Positions 12,030 to 24,058 of a stretch of DNA of 64,000 bases are shown here, piece after piece. Source of the DNA: Rhabdophis nuchalis (lineage: Eukaryota > Chordata > Lepidosauria > Squamata > Natricidae). Under the pieces are notes generated by a model. That model was not told where the DNA came from, did not search any database, and saw only the letters and a program-made list of their open reading frames with translations. How positions within the stretch are numbered: the first letter of the stretch is position 1; the number at the start of each line of letters is the position of its first letter. The position numbers and the translations under genes were made by a program. The stretch spans positions 17,255,001-17,319,000 of the forward strand of contig CM077649.1 of the NCBI GenBank assembly GCA_039707465.1, read 5' to 3'.

Positions 12030-12252
12030 TGAGCAATAGCACTTATATACCGCTTCACAGTGCCTTTACAGCCTTCTCTAAGAAGTTTTACAGTCAGCAT
12101 ATTGCCCCCAACAATCTGGGTCCTCATTTTATCGACCTCGGAAGGATGGAAGGCTGAGTCAACCTTTAGCCTGGTGGGATTCGAACTGCCAAATTGCAGG
12201 CAGCCAATAGTCAGCAGAAGTATTGCACTCTAACCTCTGCATCACCGAGGGT
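12030..12252 (-). mobile_element. tRNA-derived squamate SINE
   Basis: Read on the minus strand, the head has a box-A-like region (gatgcagaggttagagtg) and a box-B-like region (GGCAGTTCGAATCCC) as in tRNA. It is followed by the body gactcagccttccatccttc and ends gaagcggtatataag with GCTATTGCT. This layout is typical of reptilian tRNA-SINEs. No intact tRNA can be folded from it. Confidence 0.8.
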
Positions 12253-12800
12253 CAAGCTAATTTTTAAGCTAAATACTTTTTTGTATACCTTCAGAGAGGG
12301 CCAGTCCGCTACAGACAACAAGAAGAAACAACTAATGACATTTTTTTTCTGGGTTTTCAGCCTTTTCTATTTTTCCTGATACAGTAGCATGCACATAGCA
12401 AGATTTAAAAAAATGGCTCTGCTCATCAAATTATTTGTAGTATTTTATTTTTGGAATGTAGCTTAAAATGAATGGCTCTGTAAAAGAAAAAAGAAAAAAG
12501 TGCTGTACAGTAGTGTTTACCTTTTCAGCTCCTGCATGTCATTCCAGCCAGACTTCAAGAGAGGGGAGAAAGAATAGCTGGTACCTACAAATGATCCATG
12601 TGACCTGGATCATCCTTGACAGTGTACAGAGCACTTGTTGCTCAGACTGTGGGCTGTAAAGAACACAAATTAGTAAGCTTTTTACTGCCTCTGGTGGCTA
12701 GAAAATGTATCAAAGCTTTTAGCTTCCTCAGAATTTCACAGCAGCATTTTTTTAAACCTTCTACAGAAATAGAAGATGAGTGAAATGAAAACCCTAAGCC
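12253..12800. other. Intronic unique sequence
   Basis: No element recognised. Confidence 0.4.
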
Positions 12801-12808
12801 CTTTACAA

Positions 12809-12934
12809 CAAGGGTGTCAAACTCGTGGCATCATAGTGTCATCACATGGCGTATTGTGACTTTCCCCCCAATGGACGTAGGTGTGTCAAGTACGTGATGC
12901 AACCAGCCTGTGGGCTATGACTTTGACAGCCCTG
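12809..12934. mobile_element. hAT-type element A, 126 bp
   Basis: Imperfect inverted termini CAAGGGTGTCAAACTC and GACTTTGACAGCCCTG. Flanks ctttacaa (12801-12808) and ctttagag (12935-12942) agree at 6 of 8 positions. It lies directly against element B; the 8 bases between them serve both elements. Confidence 0.75.
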
Positions 12935-12942
12935 CTTTAGAG

Positions 12943-13337
12943 CAGGGGTCCCCAACTCCCGGGCCGCAGACCAGTGCCGGTCCATGGCTTGATAGGAACT
13001 GGAGGGAGGATGGGGCAGCCCCCTGGGCAGAGCATGCACCAGATGCGGGAGAGCGCAGGCGCGGCCGTTCGCGCCATTGGAGGCCCTAGAGGCCGAGTGA
13101 GCCGACTCCCCCGTGCATGCGCAGGCGCAGGCGTGGCCGTTCGTGCCGTTGGAGGCTCTAGAGGGCTGATTGAGCCGACTCCCCCTGCGTGCGCATGCGC
13201 CACCTGTTCCACCTCCCCCCGCATGCGCATGCACCACCTGTTCCCCCTCCCCCCGCTCCTCCTCTACGCCAGCCGGTCAGCAGAATTTTCTTTAAAATGA
13301 AACCAGTCCCTGGTGCAAAAAAGGTTGGGGACCCCTG
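12943..13337. mobile_element. hAT-type element B (Charlie-like), 395 bp, GC-rich
   Basis: Termini CAGGGGTCCCCAACTCCC and AAGGTTGGGGACCCCTG. An exact 8-bp duplication, ctttagag, lies at 12935-12942 and 13338-13345. The interior is unusually GC-rich for this window, with repeated cgcatgcgcagg-type words. The words gccggtccatggc and gaaaccagtccctggtgc place it with a Charlie-like family also found in mammals. Open frames inside are low-complexity by-products. Confidence 0.92.
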
Positions 13338-13907
13338 CTTTAGAGGATCATGGCTGCTAAATATTAATAATTATGGTTCTTGAGTGAAATACAATACAAA
13401 TCAAAGAATATGGTTTCATGTATATGTTGTTAGGATACTGCACTTTTTCTTGACCTAGGAAAGTGAATGCAGCTTCCATACGTAAGACAAATATATAATT
13501 TACATTGGTTAGCATGTTATTTAGTGTATCAAATGGCTCTCTTCTTTCTCTTCTCTGCGTTAATATCCCCCATATATGGAAATGGAATAATGAGAGAGCT
13601 TTGCTAAAATATATACCAAATTCCAAATTATTAATATAGCCATTCTGATTCAAGGAAAAACCTATTAAAACAGAATCTAAAATCTCATCAAACCACACAT
13701 GTTCTACATTTTTAGTTGCCCAAGAATAAATATAGTGTCCTTTAACTGTAAATTCTTACAGTCTGCAAATTTGTTAGGCATACCATCTAGACAATTTCTT
13801 CTTATCTGTTATACTTGTGAAGAAAGAAGATGGGATGAAAGTGTAAATACAACATCCAATGTCATTGTTGAGTCAAAGTAGAAAGTTAGGAATGGAATGC
13901 TTTAAAT

Positions 13908-14084
13908 CAGGAGTCCCCAACCAACAGACCACGGACTGGTACCAGTCTGTGGCCTTTAGGAAATGGAATGCACATCTGGAGGTGAGCAAGTGAAAATAAA
14001 ACTGTCACACACCCACTCCCTGTCCGTGGAAAAATTGTGTTCTATGAAACCAGTTCCTGATGCCCAAAAGTTTGGAGACCACTG
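13908..14084. mobile_element. hAT-type element related to element B, old, 177 bp
   Basis: The ends CAGGAGTCCCCAACC and GTTTGGAGACCACTG and the internal words ccgtggaaaaattgtgttct and gaaaccagttcctga match the same family as 12943-13337. The flanks retain only part of a target duplication (ctttaaat and ctttgtac). Confidence 0.75.
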
Positions 14085-17000
14085 CTTTGTACAATTACTG
14101 ATTGTGAATATTAATCCATGGGCAGATAAATTCACTCAACAAAGTTTTAATGTACTGCATAGGAATTTTAGGGCAGGTAATTCAGCATGGAGGATGGGGG
14201 CGAAGCAAATACAAATGCAAAATATATCAATGAAGCATCTCAGATAAAGAGTAAAAGTAGAAGCAATTAAACTGTATTCTAAAATGTATTATGTACGAAT
14301 ACAAATATAAAATGTAGTGTGTAGAATCGGAATCTCAATTCTCTATGGGTTTGCCTTTTTCTTTAGGGGGAAAAAGACTTCTGAAGTATGACATTGGGCT
14401 TAGGGACTCTAAAAGGATTAAAGGATTTAAAAAAAGATGGAGGGAATTAATAGATATTGAACACATGCAAGATGCAAGGGATATAAACTGCAAACTAGTG
14501 GCTAGATAGAAAAGGGAAGATGAAGCAATAAGGACAACAGAGAACTGTCCCAAACAAGAGTTTTGCAATATTACAACAGCTCCTTGAGGTCCTACTTCCT
14601 TATTATTCCATTGTTACTAATTATTATTTGCATTTGTAGAAAATAGACTTCTTTGTAACAGGTTTATTTAAACTTGCTCTGCATGTGTTATGATTCAGTT
14701 ATATATATATACAATAATAGGCTTAATACCAGCATGCCGTATATTAAATCTAACCAACATTCTATATGCAACTTGATATTTAAGATGTGGAGATTAACAT
14801 TATGTATGTGATTTTCTTTTTCTTTTTGCTTCTTCTGGTTGTGGCTGTACAGGGTGTCTAGTGAGTTGAAAGCTTGTCAAGCTATCATAGATAAGAACAA
14901 GCCCTAGGCTAGACAGGAGCAAATCTTTTGAAGTCTCATGGGAAGAAGAAACTATTGTGAAGGATGTCTAGCTTTCATCTTAGCTTTCCCTGCGAGAGAT
15001 AAAGTTTGGGCAAATATCCAGGTGTCTGAATGGGGCTCTGTGGCTTTTTAAAAAAAACCAAAACCATACACATATATAAGCACACAAAACTTGTAGACTA
15101 TAATTAAACCACAGCTGTTCTGCTGACATTTGTGGGAAGAAAATATTTAATGCATTTGCATTGTTACTTCTTCGTGAAGTCCCCAACTTAACCTCTAATG
15201 CAAGTAAGGCATTTGTATTAAGCCCTCATAAACATGCTTGCTCTGAGAAAAAAAAAGATAAAAGCTCAGCATTTAGCTGGAGTGAGAGGTGAAACACAGG
15301 ACAGGGACTGCAACCTTGAATTTAAACTATGGGCTATATACATATGTAAAAAAAACCTGATAGGTAATGCCAGTTCACATTCTGACCACAAATCTTTGGC
15401 TTTCAAGAACAATTTTTGCCCCATGTGCTACATTTTTGATGGTTTAAAGTAGCCTTTTAAGCCATCTACGTTTTCATAGGTCTAAAATGGTGCTATAACT
15501 CCTGGGAATTTGGGAACTTGTAATCCCAAGAAACAAGGAAGTATTGCATTGGGTAAGGCTACTCTTAAATACCCACCTTTTAACATGAAAGATAGCCTTT
15601 CTTTTCACAAGGAAGTTTGTCTTCCATGCTGTTCAGCTGTTGGGGGACTTTAAGTACTTTTGAAAAGCAGACTCTTAAACAAAGGCTGTGAAATAGGCTG
15701 TGTGAAAGTCAAGGAAACAATTTTGTCAAAGACCAAAGGAATGCCTCAAATCCAACAGTAATTCCACTTCAGTTTGGCTGCGGTCAGAGGTTTTATGCAA
15801 TTGTGCTGATCTCTGTGAATGTAGTTTCGTGAAGATTTATATTAAGAGAGACTGTGTTTTCAAGAGTCACATAGCAAAGTTTAAAGTTTATGAGCTAATA
15901 TGCAGAGTGCTATTGACTTCACTTTGGGCAACATTGTTTTAAAAATCACATCATACAGTGAAGAGATCTCTCTGAAATGTTTTCCACAAGTTTAGCATCA
16001 GTTCCATCAACTACTGCCATAGGAATGTGGGAGACTTAAACATCTGTTTAGGGCTTTTCTAGATAGTCTTTTATACCAATAGCAAGCAACAAAACAAGAT
16101 AATGCTGGATAGCAGTGTAATACCAACATTCACATTTTGACATTTGTTTCTGAAATATGGTATGCTCCCCTTGTGACAAAATGTATCATCTGTGGAAAAA
16201 GAGCATCTTAATTTGACAGGGATTATTATAAACAACTTAGGAAAGTACTATTTATGATCCAGCTATGACTTTTTGTGTGCTGAGGCTTTACATAAAGACA
16301 TACCTTACCAAGATTTCCAATTTATAAATCTGAAGCCTTCTCAGAAAAGTGGCTTTTTTGAGCCCCCATCCTTATTTGGTAGATCTTAGAAGGCTCCCTG
16401 TAAATGATGGCTAGAAGTGCCCTTAACATAAATGGGGGCTGGGTAGAGTCTTCTGATTTCCCATCCACCCTAAAAAAGAGGAAGTGTTGGGTAAAATACA
16501 ACTGTAGTTAGAATCAACTGGAAGTGCTCCTTGAGTTCCAGACAATTAAAACAAGTAACTAAAGAAGGGATCCAATAATAGCAATGATAAATCATGGCAG
16601 ACTTCTGGAAACCTGAAAGTTATCCACCAAAAATCAAGATACCAATGTCAGTTCTGATTATCTTCAAGATTATTATACGACCAGGATGATATGTGTTTGG
16701 ACTGGTAATTGAGTTTACTCAGCTCGGCATCTCCAGATGCACTGAAAGCACAACTTCCAGAATTCCCACCCAACATACTGGCTGAAATTCTTAAAATTAT
16801 AATCACATCTGAAAAAGGGATGATCCCATGATACATTTTATAAAGAAGATGATTTTTGGCATGCCAATTATAAGGACCAGTCAAAGTGTTTTTTATTTTT
16901 ATTTTATTGATCCAGAATCAATTGCTGACTCTTCTTACAGCTTCTATGATACTTACTGGAAAATTAGGCAAAAAACCTAGCTACACTACAAAAAGAAAAA

Positions 17001-17503
17001 AGAAAGAAAGAGTGCTTTATGTAAGCTGTGAATTTCCGGGTAAAGATACCACTTGACATCTAGCATTCTTAGCTTGTGATATCACTTATCAAGCTCTGCT
17101 CTAGTTTACATATTACTGTAACAGGATGATAGATACCGTGGGATAAAATCTAATACACCTAGTTAATATTCCTTTTCAAAGATTCTCATGGGATCCTAAG
17201 AAACTGTGTTAATATTTTAAGGAGCTGCAGACTGCAGCCTTTCCTGCTCCAAAGCAACTGCCTGTTTTTGAATCAAAAGCATACACAAACCTATGATAAT
17301 ATTTCTTGGATATTGCTATGAATTGTACCTGTCTCATAAAGATATTAGCTTATCCCATCTAGATCCATAGAAATTCAATAGTTAAAGATGCTGAATTATC
17401 AATGGAGAGACCCAAGTACTAGTCCTTGATTCCTCTGTGCATGGAAGTTAGCCCGTCAGCTTGGGCCAGTAATTTCTCTTAGACATACTGGGAAACTGAA
17501 AAG
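14085..17503. other. Largest repeat-poor stretch of the 19.3 kb intron
   Basis: About 3.4 kb in which I recognise no mobile element, exon or RNA gene. Its low repeat content relative to the rest of the intron makes it a reasonable place to look for conserved regulatory sequence. Nothing in the bases alone proves that. Confidence 0.35.
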
Positions 17504-17941
17504 TATCCCATTCGCTCCCACAGAGCGCTCCCACAGTATCCCATTCGCTCCCACAGAGAGGGACTTCTCCGGGTGCCGTCCACTAGACTTTGTCAGCGGG
17601 CGACGCCCAGGGGAAGGGCCTTCTCTGTGGCGGGCCCAGCCCTCTGGAACGACCTTCCCCCCGATATTAGAACAACTACGGACCTCCGCTCCTTCCGTCA
17701 GAAATTAAAAACTCACTTTTTCTGCTTGGCCGGCCTAGGTTAGTCTCTACCTCAGGGGTTAGGGAATGTTAATTTTAAAATGGGGATTTTAGTACAGGGA
17801 CAGTTGATTTAATTTGTTTTTATTGTATTTATTTATGTATATATTTTATGCTGTTTTAATTTTCCCTGTGCACCGCTCCGAGTCCCCCTGGGGAGAGGAC
17901 GCGGTATAGAAAAATAAAATCTATCTATCTATCTATCTATC
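17504..17941 (+). mobile_element. CR1-type LINE 3' portion with (ATCT)n tail
   Basis: Plus-strand 3' end of the same family as 52294-56870. The C-terminal reverse-transcriptase coding text (ggcgacgcccaggggaaggg, then the words for WNDLPP) is followed by the 3' UTR and ends in a clean (ATCT)n repeat. The 5' junction holds a duplicated segment: tcccattcgctcccacagag occurs twice, separated by a short bridge. Confidence 0.9.
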
Positions 17942-19521
17942 CCAGAAGAAAATACGAGAAAAGCACCTCTAAAAGTGTTACCAAAAAACTGCATGGATCA
18001 AGTGTCAAATTGACTCAAAGGACCATAATAATAACCTAGATTCAAGTATGGTTTCCAAAACATTTTGTAGGGTAAAATGTTGCGTGAAGTCCTTGGTGTT
18101 CTCTGAGCTTGGTTGCTTATGTGTCAACATTTCGTTGCCCAACTAGGTATTGTGTTCTTCCACAATCGATTTGCATTAGATTTTATGAATCACATTATTT
18201 GCTACTTGAATCAGAACATCTGGGCGATCTCAGATGATCTCAGATAAGGTTTATTGTATAGGGAGTTCAGCCATAGAAAAACCTGGCTGATTTTCTTGGG
18301 CCTGGCTTGAGCATGGATCGAAGTGGGAGTGTGAGAGGCATCCTAGAAGGAAGAAATGGTGACTTTTGACAAGAACTGAACAAATATATGTTTTATTTTT
18401 ATAGGACAGATAGAGCTTGAAAATAATTCTGCTTGATTTTTGGAATCTAGGTAATTGGAAACTTACAGAATATTATTATAACCTCTGTTGTGCTTTTCAG
18501 ATTCAGCTCAACAAAGCATTCTCTTCGTCTCGGGTGTAAAACATTTTATTTTGCTCTTCACAACACTGTATATATGCTCTTCTGTTACTAAAGTGCAATT
18601 GAAGCCTATGGTGGTGGGAGGGAATCCTGTAATAGGATATTTGATTACTGCAAAAGATTGTTTTATTGTAATTTATTTATGTGTCACATTTCCTTCAAGA
18701 GCTGATGTTAGCCCTTCATGGTAGTCCAGATAGAAACCCAAGACCATGAGCACTAACAGCATCTTTATTGGAAAGTGATAGTAATAAAACGTTGCAGGTC
18801 TGAAAGCACTTCTTCCCTACCTTGTCTTCATTTTCCAGAAAATTAGGGTGGATCCCTTCGAGAGATGCTTTCTCCAGCCCCATTTCTTGTGTGGCTTGAG
18901 ATACCTCTTATCTAACTATTGCCCTGGCTGGAGTTCTTTCTGGTTATTCTGACAACCCATTACATTCCTCATGGGAGCCTGCATTTCATTTCACAATGCA
19001 AAGCTGTATTTTGTTTAATATGCAGTATGGTCACATTCATTACCACATTTTAATTTATGTTGAACTGAAATGTGTGGCTGGCTTTCTTTTCTAAAGAGGA
19101 AAAAAAATGTGCCACCAAATACCTGATTATAGGGGAGAGAATCAATAAACTTTGAAAATATTTTTTAGCCCTGGAGGAATGAGATCCATCATTTTTTTTA
19201 ATAGGGTGCAGCATGGTTTTTACTCATAATGACTTTTAAAATAATCAGAAATGTGCTTATTAAAAGCTATATTGATTGGAAGTTTTATGTATGTGCACTA
19301 CTGGTAGTCTGAACTGTTTCAGACAGAATACACAGAACCTGAACAGAACCAGATGGATATCATGTCTTTGTTACAGAGACCTCTCTTGCAAATGGGAAAC
19401 AAGTCCACGTATCTCCACATTGGCTGGAAAATAAGTGCTCCCAACAACAGCACTAAATACCTCTGGTGTCAAAACTCAGCCATGTTGCAGGGGTTTTAGT
19501 TCCTGAACATGTGGTCTACAG
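17942..19521. other. Intronic unique sequence
   Basis: No exon or repeat recognised. Confidence 0.4.
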
Positions 19522-19594
19522 CAGGGGTCTCCAACCTTTGCAACTTTAAGTCTGAAGGACTTCAGCTCCCAGAATTCTCCAGCCAGCAAAGCTG
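19522..19594. mobile_element. Single arm of the palindromic hAT-type MITE
   Basis: The left arm, CAGGGGTCTCCAACCTTTGC to GCCAGCAAAGCTG, is present. The right arm is missing and unique sequence begins at the hairpin centre, consistent with deletion of one arm. Confidence 0.85.
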
Positions 19595-19756
19595 CAACAG
19601 TTTACATTTTTACACAATGTTAGTTATGGTTGAATCTATCTAACCGGTTCCTATGGTGAGACAGCAGCTTGATGGCACATAATCAGTCAATGATCAAATT
19701 AGTTTAAATTCAATCATACTCCAGGATGAATATGCCAGGAGTACTTTTACTGTATT

Positions 19757-19784
19757 TTTGTTGTTGTTGTTGTTGTTGTTGTTG
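19757..19784. repeat. (GTT)n microsatellite
   Basis: About nine tandem TTG units. Confidence 0.9.
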
Positions 19785-20471
19785 AATTGTCACTATTTTG
19801 GTAGGGACAGTGACAACAACCTGAATAGAAAATTAAACTCTATTATTCCGCTATTTACATTCTTCTACTCCCTTTCCTGGCAAAAATATAATTCCATCAT
19901 GTAATTATTTGCTGTTTAAATTTGTTGTACCAGTGTGTTGTGTGACTCATGCTGTAAAAGTGATGACAAAGATGCAATCCATCATCTGAGCATAATTCTA
20001 TGATTATATCATTCTGCTTTTCTAGGTTGTTTAGTTCCAAGTGGCTCAAGAACTAATGCTGGGGATGGTTAATTATGGTGTGGTCAGCTATAGTGACCAC
20101 ATCCTTATGGCACTGGAGTCTCTCAAGCTTGCATTGAAAAACAGTTCTCAGGACAGTGAAAAGTGTTGGGATTGCAGAACATAATATGCCAATTACCCAG
20201 CTTGCAAATCACGGGCATATTTCTTCAGTATTCATCTGAGAGAACAGTGCATTTTATACTATTCTTTACCTGCTCGGTATGCATTTCAGTTGTTTCTCTG
20301 TGATATTACCTAGCCTGGCAATTATCATTAAAGGGACAGCATATACAGTAGCTACAGCTACCATAACTTGCTCTTTTCCATATAACCATATATTCTTTTA
20401 AGAAATAATACTCACATTTTTGTTTGCATTGCAGTATTAAATCAAGAGAAAAAAGATATTTGTATGTAGGG

Positions 20472-21149
20472 ATTTTTTTTTTCAAATTTATACCCCGCCC
20501 TTCTCCTTGCAAGGACCCAGGGCGGCGCACAGGCAATATTAAAAACCATACAAAATTACAAAAATACATTATTAAAAAACTATTAAATTATATCCCGTGC
20601 TAAAAACCCTAAGAATTAAAATTTATACAAATAAAAGTCAGAAACAGGGGGTTATGCTAGGCCGGCTTGTTGAAATAAATACGTTTTGAGACGGCGGAAG
20701 AGGTGGAGGTCCGAGATGGTGCATAGATCGGGGGGGTAGGTCGTTCCAGAGAGCTGGGCCCGCCACAGAGAAGGCCTTTCCCCTGGGCGTCGCCAACCGG
20801 CATTGCCCGGCCGACGGTACCCGGAGAAGGCCCTCTCTGTGGGAGCGGATCGGTCGAAGGGATGTATGGGGCAGGAGGCGGTCTCGTTTGTAGCTAGGCC
20901 CCGAGCCATGGAGCGATTTAAAGATGGTCGTCAGCACCCTGAAGCACACCCGAAAGGCCACAGGTAGCCAGTGCAGCTCACGCAGGAGAGGTGTTATATG
21001 GGATTGCCTTGAGGCACCCATAATCACCCGCGCGGCCACATTCTGGACTAACTGTAACCTTCGAGTGCACCTCAAGGGGAGCCCCATGTACAGAGCGTTA
21101 CAGTAGTCCAGCCGGGATGTCACGAGTGCTTGAGTGACTGTGCGAAGGA
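20472..21149 (-). mobile_element. CR1-type LINE 3' portion, 5'-truncated
   Basis: Minus-strand C-terminal reverse-transcriptase text: [19 protein letters not shown], then [16 protein letters not shown] and [17 protein letters not shown]. It is followed by the 3' end with taccccgcccttctccttgc and a T-rich tail. Its encoded sequence resembles the copy at 48885-49766 more than the younger copies, so it is an older subfamily. Frame disrupted. Confidence 0.88.
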
Positions 21150-22089
21150 TCCTATGCTGAAATCATTTCTTTAAGGTATAACCAGATTTGGGAGAGTGAA
21201 CTTGTTCACAGAGTCAAGAGAATAATATGTAATCATCAGAGCCTATAATTTCAGTGGCATAGTAAGGAAAGCTGCAATCCAGCCCACAAGTACATATATT
21301 TCAATACATTTCAGGAATGAAGATAAAATGGAGTGATTTGACAAGGAAGCTTTTTTGCCAAAGTATGTCTCAAAACCACAATGCTTCCTTGGAATTGGGG
21401 ATAAAATATAAAAGGCAGTAGGATTAGGAACTGGGAATAAAGTAGTAGGGTGCTGATGACACATATTTGAGAATTTACTATTTTATGCTTACCTTGCTTT
21501 TCTCCCAATGTCTCATAAATCTGATAGAGTTGCTTTTGAAGCTTATGTGATGTAGGCCAAAAGTTTGAAAATTCAATAATAAACTTTTTTGGGACAATAT
21601 AATTTCTTAGAATGAATTATGGTAGAAAAACAAAGAATCCATTTTTCAAGTTATGTTTCTACAACTTTCTAAAGCAGCAGTGCCTAATTAGTGTTTTTAG
21701 GCTGAGAGCCATACTGTATTTTTTCTCTGAGTTCTACCTAAGATGAGTTGGGTAAAGCTAGGAAAAAAATAGATAAATTGGATCAATTTAATTATAGTAG
21801 AACTGATCATGCCCCATGCACTTCAAAGTTATTTCTTATTGTGAATTGGTTTCTGTTAATCGTGATTTGGAATTCCTTTGTATACTTTCATAATACAAAA
21901 TATGTGCCTGCCTTAAAATAATAGGATACAATCCCATTTGGTAAGCTATAAAATGTAGTTTCGAACAGTTACAATAAAAATATACAGGGTCACAAAACGA
22001 TCACCATTTTTCTTCATACAGTACAAACCTGCAATTCAAGTATCTTTAACTAAAAGGCTAAATATTTTCATGTGCCAATTTCAGGAGAA
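21150..22089. other. Intronic unique sequence
   Basis: Nothing recognised. Confidence 0.4.
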
Positions 22090-22800
22090 ATACTTTCATT
22101 GAATTTATGAAGGTCAGCAAGTGTCATTTTGCCTCTTTATAAATCTATGGTGAGGCCCCATCTGGAGTATTGTGTACAGTTCTGGTCACCATACCTTCAG
22201 AAGGATATGATGGAAATGGAAAAGGTGCAGAGCAGGGCAACCAGAATGATTAGGGGGCTGGACACCTTCCTTACCATCTGAGGCTGCAATGGCTGGGCCT
22301 CTTCACTCAAGAACGACAGCGCCTGAGAGGTGACCTGATTGAAGTCTATAAAATCATGCACAGTGTGGACAAAGTAGAAAAGGAAAAGCTGTTTTCCCTA
22401 TCGCACAACACTAGAACTAGGGGGCACTCCATGAAACTTTTGATAGCTAGACCTCAAACAAATAAGAGGAAGTCCTTTTTCACCCAGAGGATCACTGGTC
22501 TATGGAACTCCCTGCCAAAAGAAGTGGTGACAGCTGTCAGCCTCGACACCTTTAAAAAGGATTAGACGAGTTCATGGAGAACAAGGGTATCAATGACTAT
22601 CATTATGGATGCCTAAGGACACCCTCCGGGTTGGAGAGATAGGCAGGATATTTCTCAATACCATTTGCCGGGAATCATAAGCAGGTGAAGACATCTGCTT
22701 GGGAATACCCTGAAGCAAATGGTGAGCCACTGTGTGAGACAGAATGCTGGACTGGATGGGCTGTGGCCTGTTCCAGCAAGGCTATTCTTATGTTCTTATA
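22090..22800 (+). mobile_element. CR1 LINE 3' portion ending 45 bp before an ADAMTS5 exon
   Basis: Plus-strand text typical of the end of CR1 ORF2 (rpHLEYCVQFWSP-like, then RTRGHSMKLL, KSFFTQRITGLWNSLPKEV and SLDTFKKD) is followed by the 3' UTR. It ends in the canonical CR1 octamer-like tail, ATTCTTATGTTCTTATA. Several frame breaks make it non-functional. The copy ends only about 45 bp upstream of the exon at 22846, so it borders the branch-point region of that acceptor. Confidence 0.9.
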
Positions 22801-22845
22801 TTTCAGCAGTAAAGCATTATAGTTGTTGTTGTTTTGTTTCCAAAG

Positions 22846-23013
22846 GGCACCTCCTTGGACTTTCCCATGATGACTCCAAATTCTGTGAAGAGAACTTTGG
22901 TTCCATGGAAGATAAGAGACTTATGTCTTCCATCTTAACAAGCATTGATGCTTCCAAACCATGGTCCAAATGTACTTCAGTAACCATAACAGAATTTCTG
23001 GATGATGGACATG
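22846..23013 (+). CDS. ADAMTS5: ADAMTS5 coding exon: second half of zinc site, Met-turn
   Basis: A 168-bp exon, phase 1 to phase 1. The acceptor is TTCCAAAG|GG and the donor is CATG|GTATGT. Joined to the previous exon it completes HEIGHLLGLSHD, the full zinc-binding HExxHxxGxxHD motif with all three histidines and the catalytic glutamate. The following RLMSSILTSIDASKPWS contains the Met-turn methionine of metzincins. The exon ends in EFLDDGHG at the close of the metalloprotease domain. All the active-site residues I can check are present, so the enzyme should be catalytically competent. The upstream intron is 19.3 kb; a CR1 remnant stops about 45 bp before this exon. Confidence 0.97.
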
Positions 23014-23249
23014 GTATGTATTGACATTGACGCTGAATATCATGCTAAATTTTGAGAACCTCTCAAGTTTTAAAAATTAAGTTTATAGTTTAGTTTTAAG
23101 ATACAATCTAATAATAAATACTTCCACATTCCTTCATTGTAGTATCTATGCAACTCCAGAAATGGTTGATATCTGACTCCAATGGCTAGGCAGAATACTG
23201 TAGCACATTTAATACTCTGTTGTTGCTCTCTCAATTAACAGTAATAGCA

Positions 23250-23650
23250 GCAGATAATAATAAAGTAACAGAAAATGAAGAAAGTAAAATGCTCTGGGAT
23301 GTAAGAATTCAAACAGACAAGCACTTGCCATATAACACTCCAGACTTAGCAATTGTTCATAAGACTAAAAAGATTGGATAGTAGATATTGCAGTTTCTGG
23401 AGACAACAGAATAGAAGAGAGAAAACTGGAGAAATAGGAAAACCTGCAAAGAGAAGTAGAAAGACTGTGGCTAAAGAAAGCAAAATACTAATAGTATTAG
23501 GCACTTTGGATCCAATCCCAAAGCAACTAGAGCACCACAAAATCCCCGTCAATCAATTGCAAAATGCAGCTTTGCTTAAAACAGCTCGCACCCTGCAAGG
23601 ATACTGTAACACCATCTGCCTATCTCATATCCTCGTGAACGATATATGAA
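23250..23650 (+). mobile_element. Degraded LINE with restriction-like endonuclease (R2/R4-clade-like)
   Basis: Translation across at least two frame breaks gives TENEESKMLWDVRIQTDKHL, then PDLAIVHK. Further fragments resemble VAVSGDNRIEERKLEKYENL with stops, REVERLWLKKAK, and AALLKTARTLQGY. This order is the C-terminal restriction-like endonuclease domain of R2/R4/Dong-type LINEs, with the PDL..V.K core. No intact frame survives. Family assignment is from remembered motif order and needs a database search. Confidence 0.6.
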
Positions 23651-23704
23651 TAAAAATGCTAAATCCAATCTAAACATCTGGCCTGCTGAGCAACCAACCA
23701 TAAT

Positions 23705-23905
23705 AATAAATAATGCCAGTTTGATTTAGTGGTTTAGAACCATGCTAGTTCTAGTCCCAACTATGTGATTTTGGTCCAGGCAGTCTAAGTCCTGAGAAGC
23801 AGGCAATGGCAAACCACTTCTGGGGGGGGGGGGGATTGCCAGGAAAACTGCAGGGACCTGTCCAAGCAATTGTCAGGTATCCACTGACTCAAAGGCACAC
23901 ACACT
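23705..23905 (+). mobile_element. tRNA-derived SINE, diverged
   Basis: A tRNA-like head (gatttagtggtttagaacc, then ctagtcccaa) is followed by the word caggcaatggcaaaccactt, common in reptile SINE bodies, then a G run and gccaggaaaactgcagggac. The ends are not sharp. Confidence 0.6.
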
Positions 23906-24058
23906 CAAATATAAATAATATAGGGTTACATTTCAAATGCAAAATCCTGATAACATCCTGAAGGACCCCAAAGAGATAGAGAACATTATCTTTGCTGCCC
24001 TCAGAAATTGTTTGGATTTATGACACTCTTGGATAATATATACAAAGAGGTATTAAAC

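Noticed and set aside
12030..12252. Possible functional tRNA gene from the box A / box B-like text
   Set aside because: The tRNA-like head is fused to a SINE body and does not form a complete cloverleaf; the same applies to 32018-32315 and 23705-23905.
12842..13300. Several overlapping 95-130 codon frames at about 13 kb
   Set aside because: They lie inside the GC-rich hAT-type element B and occur on both strands.
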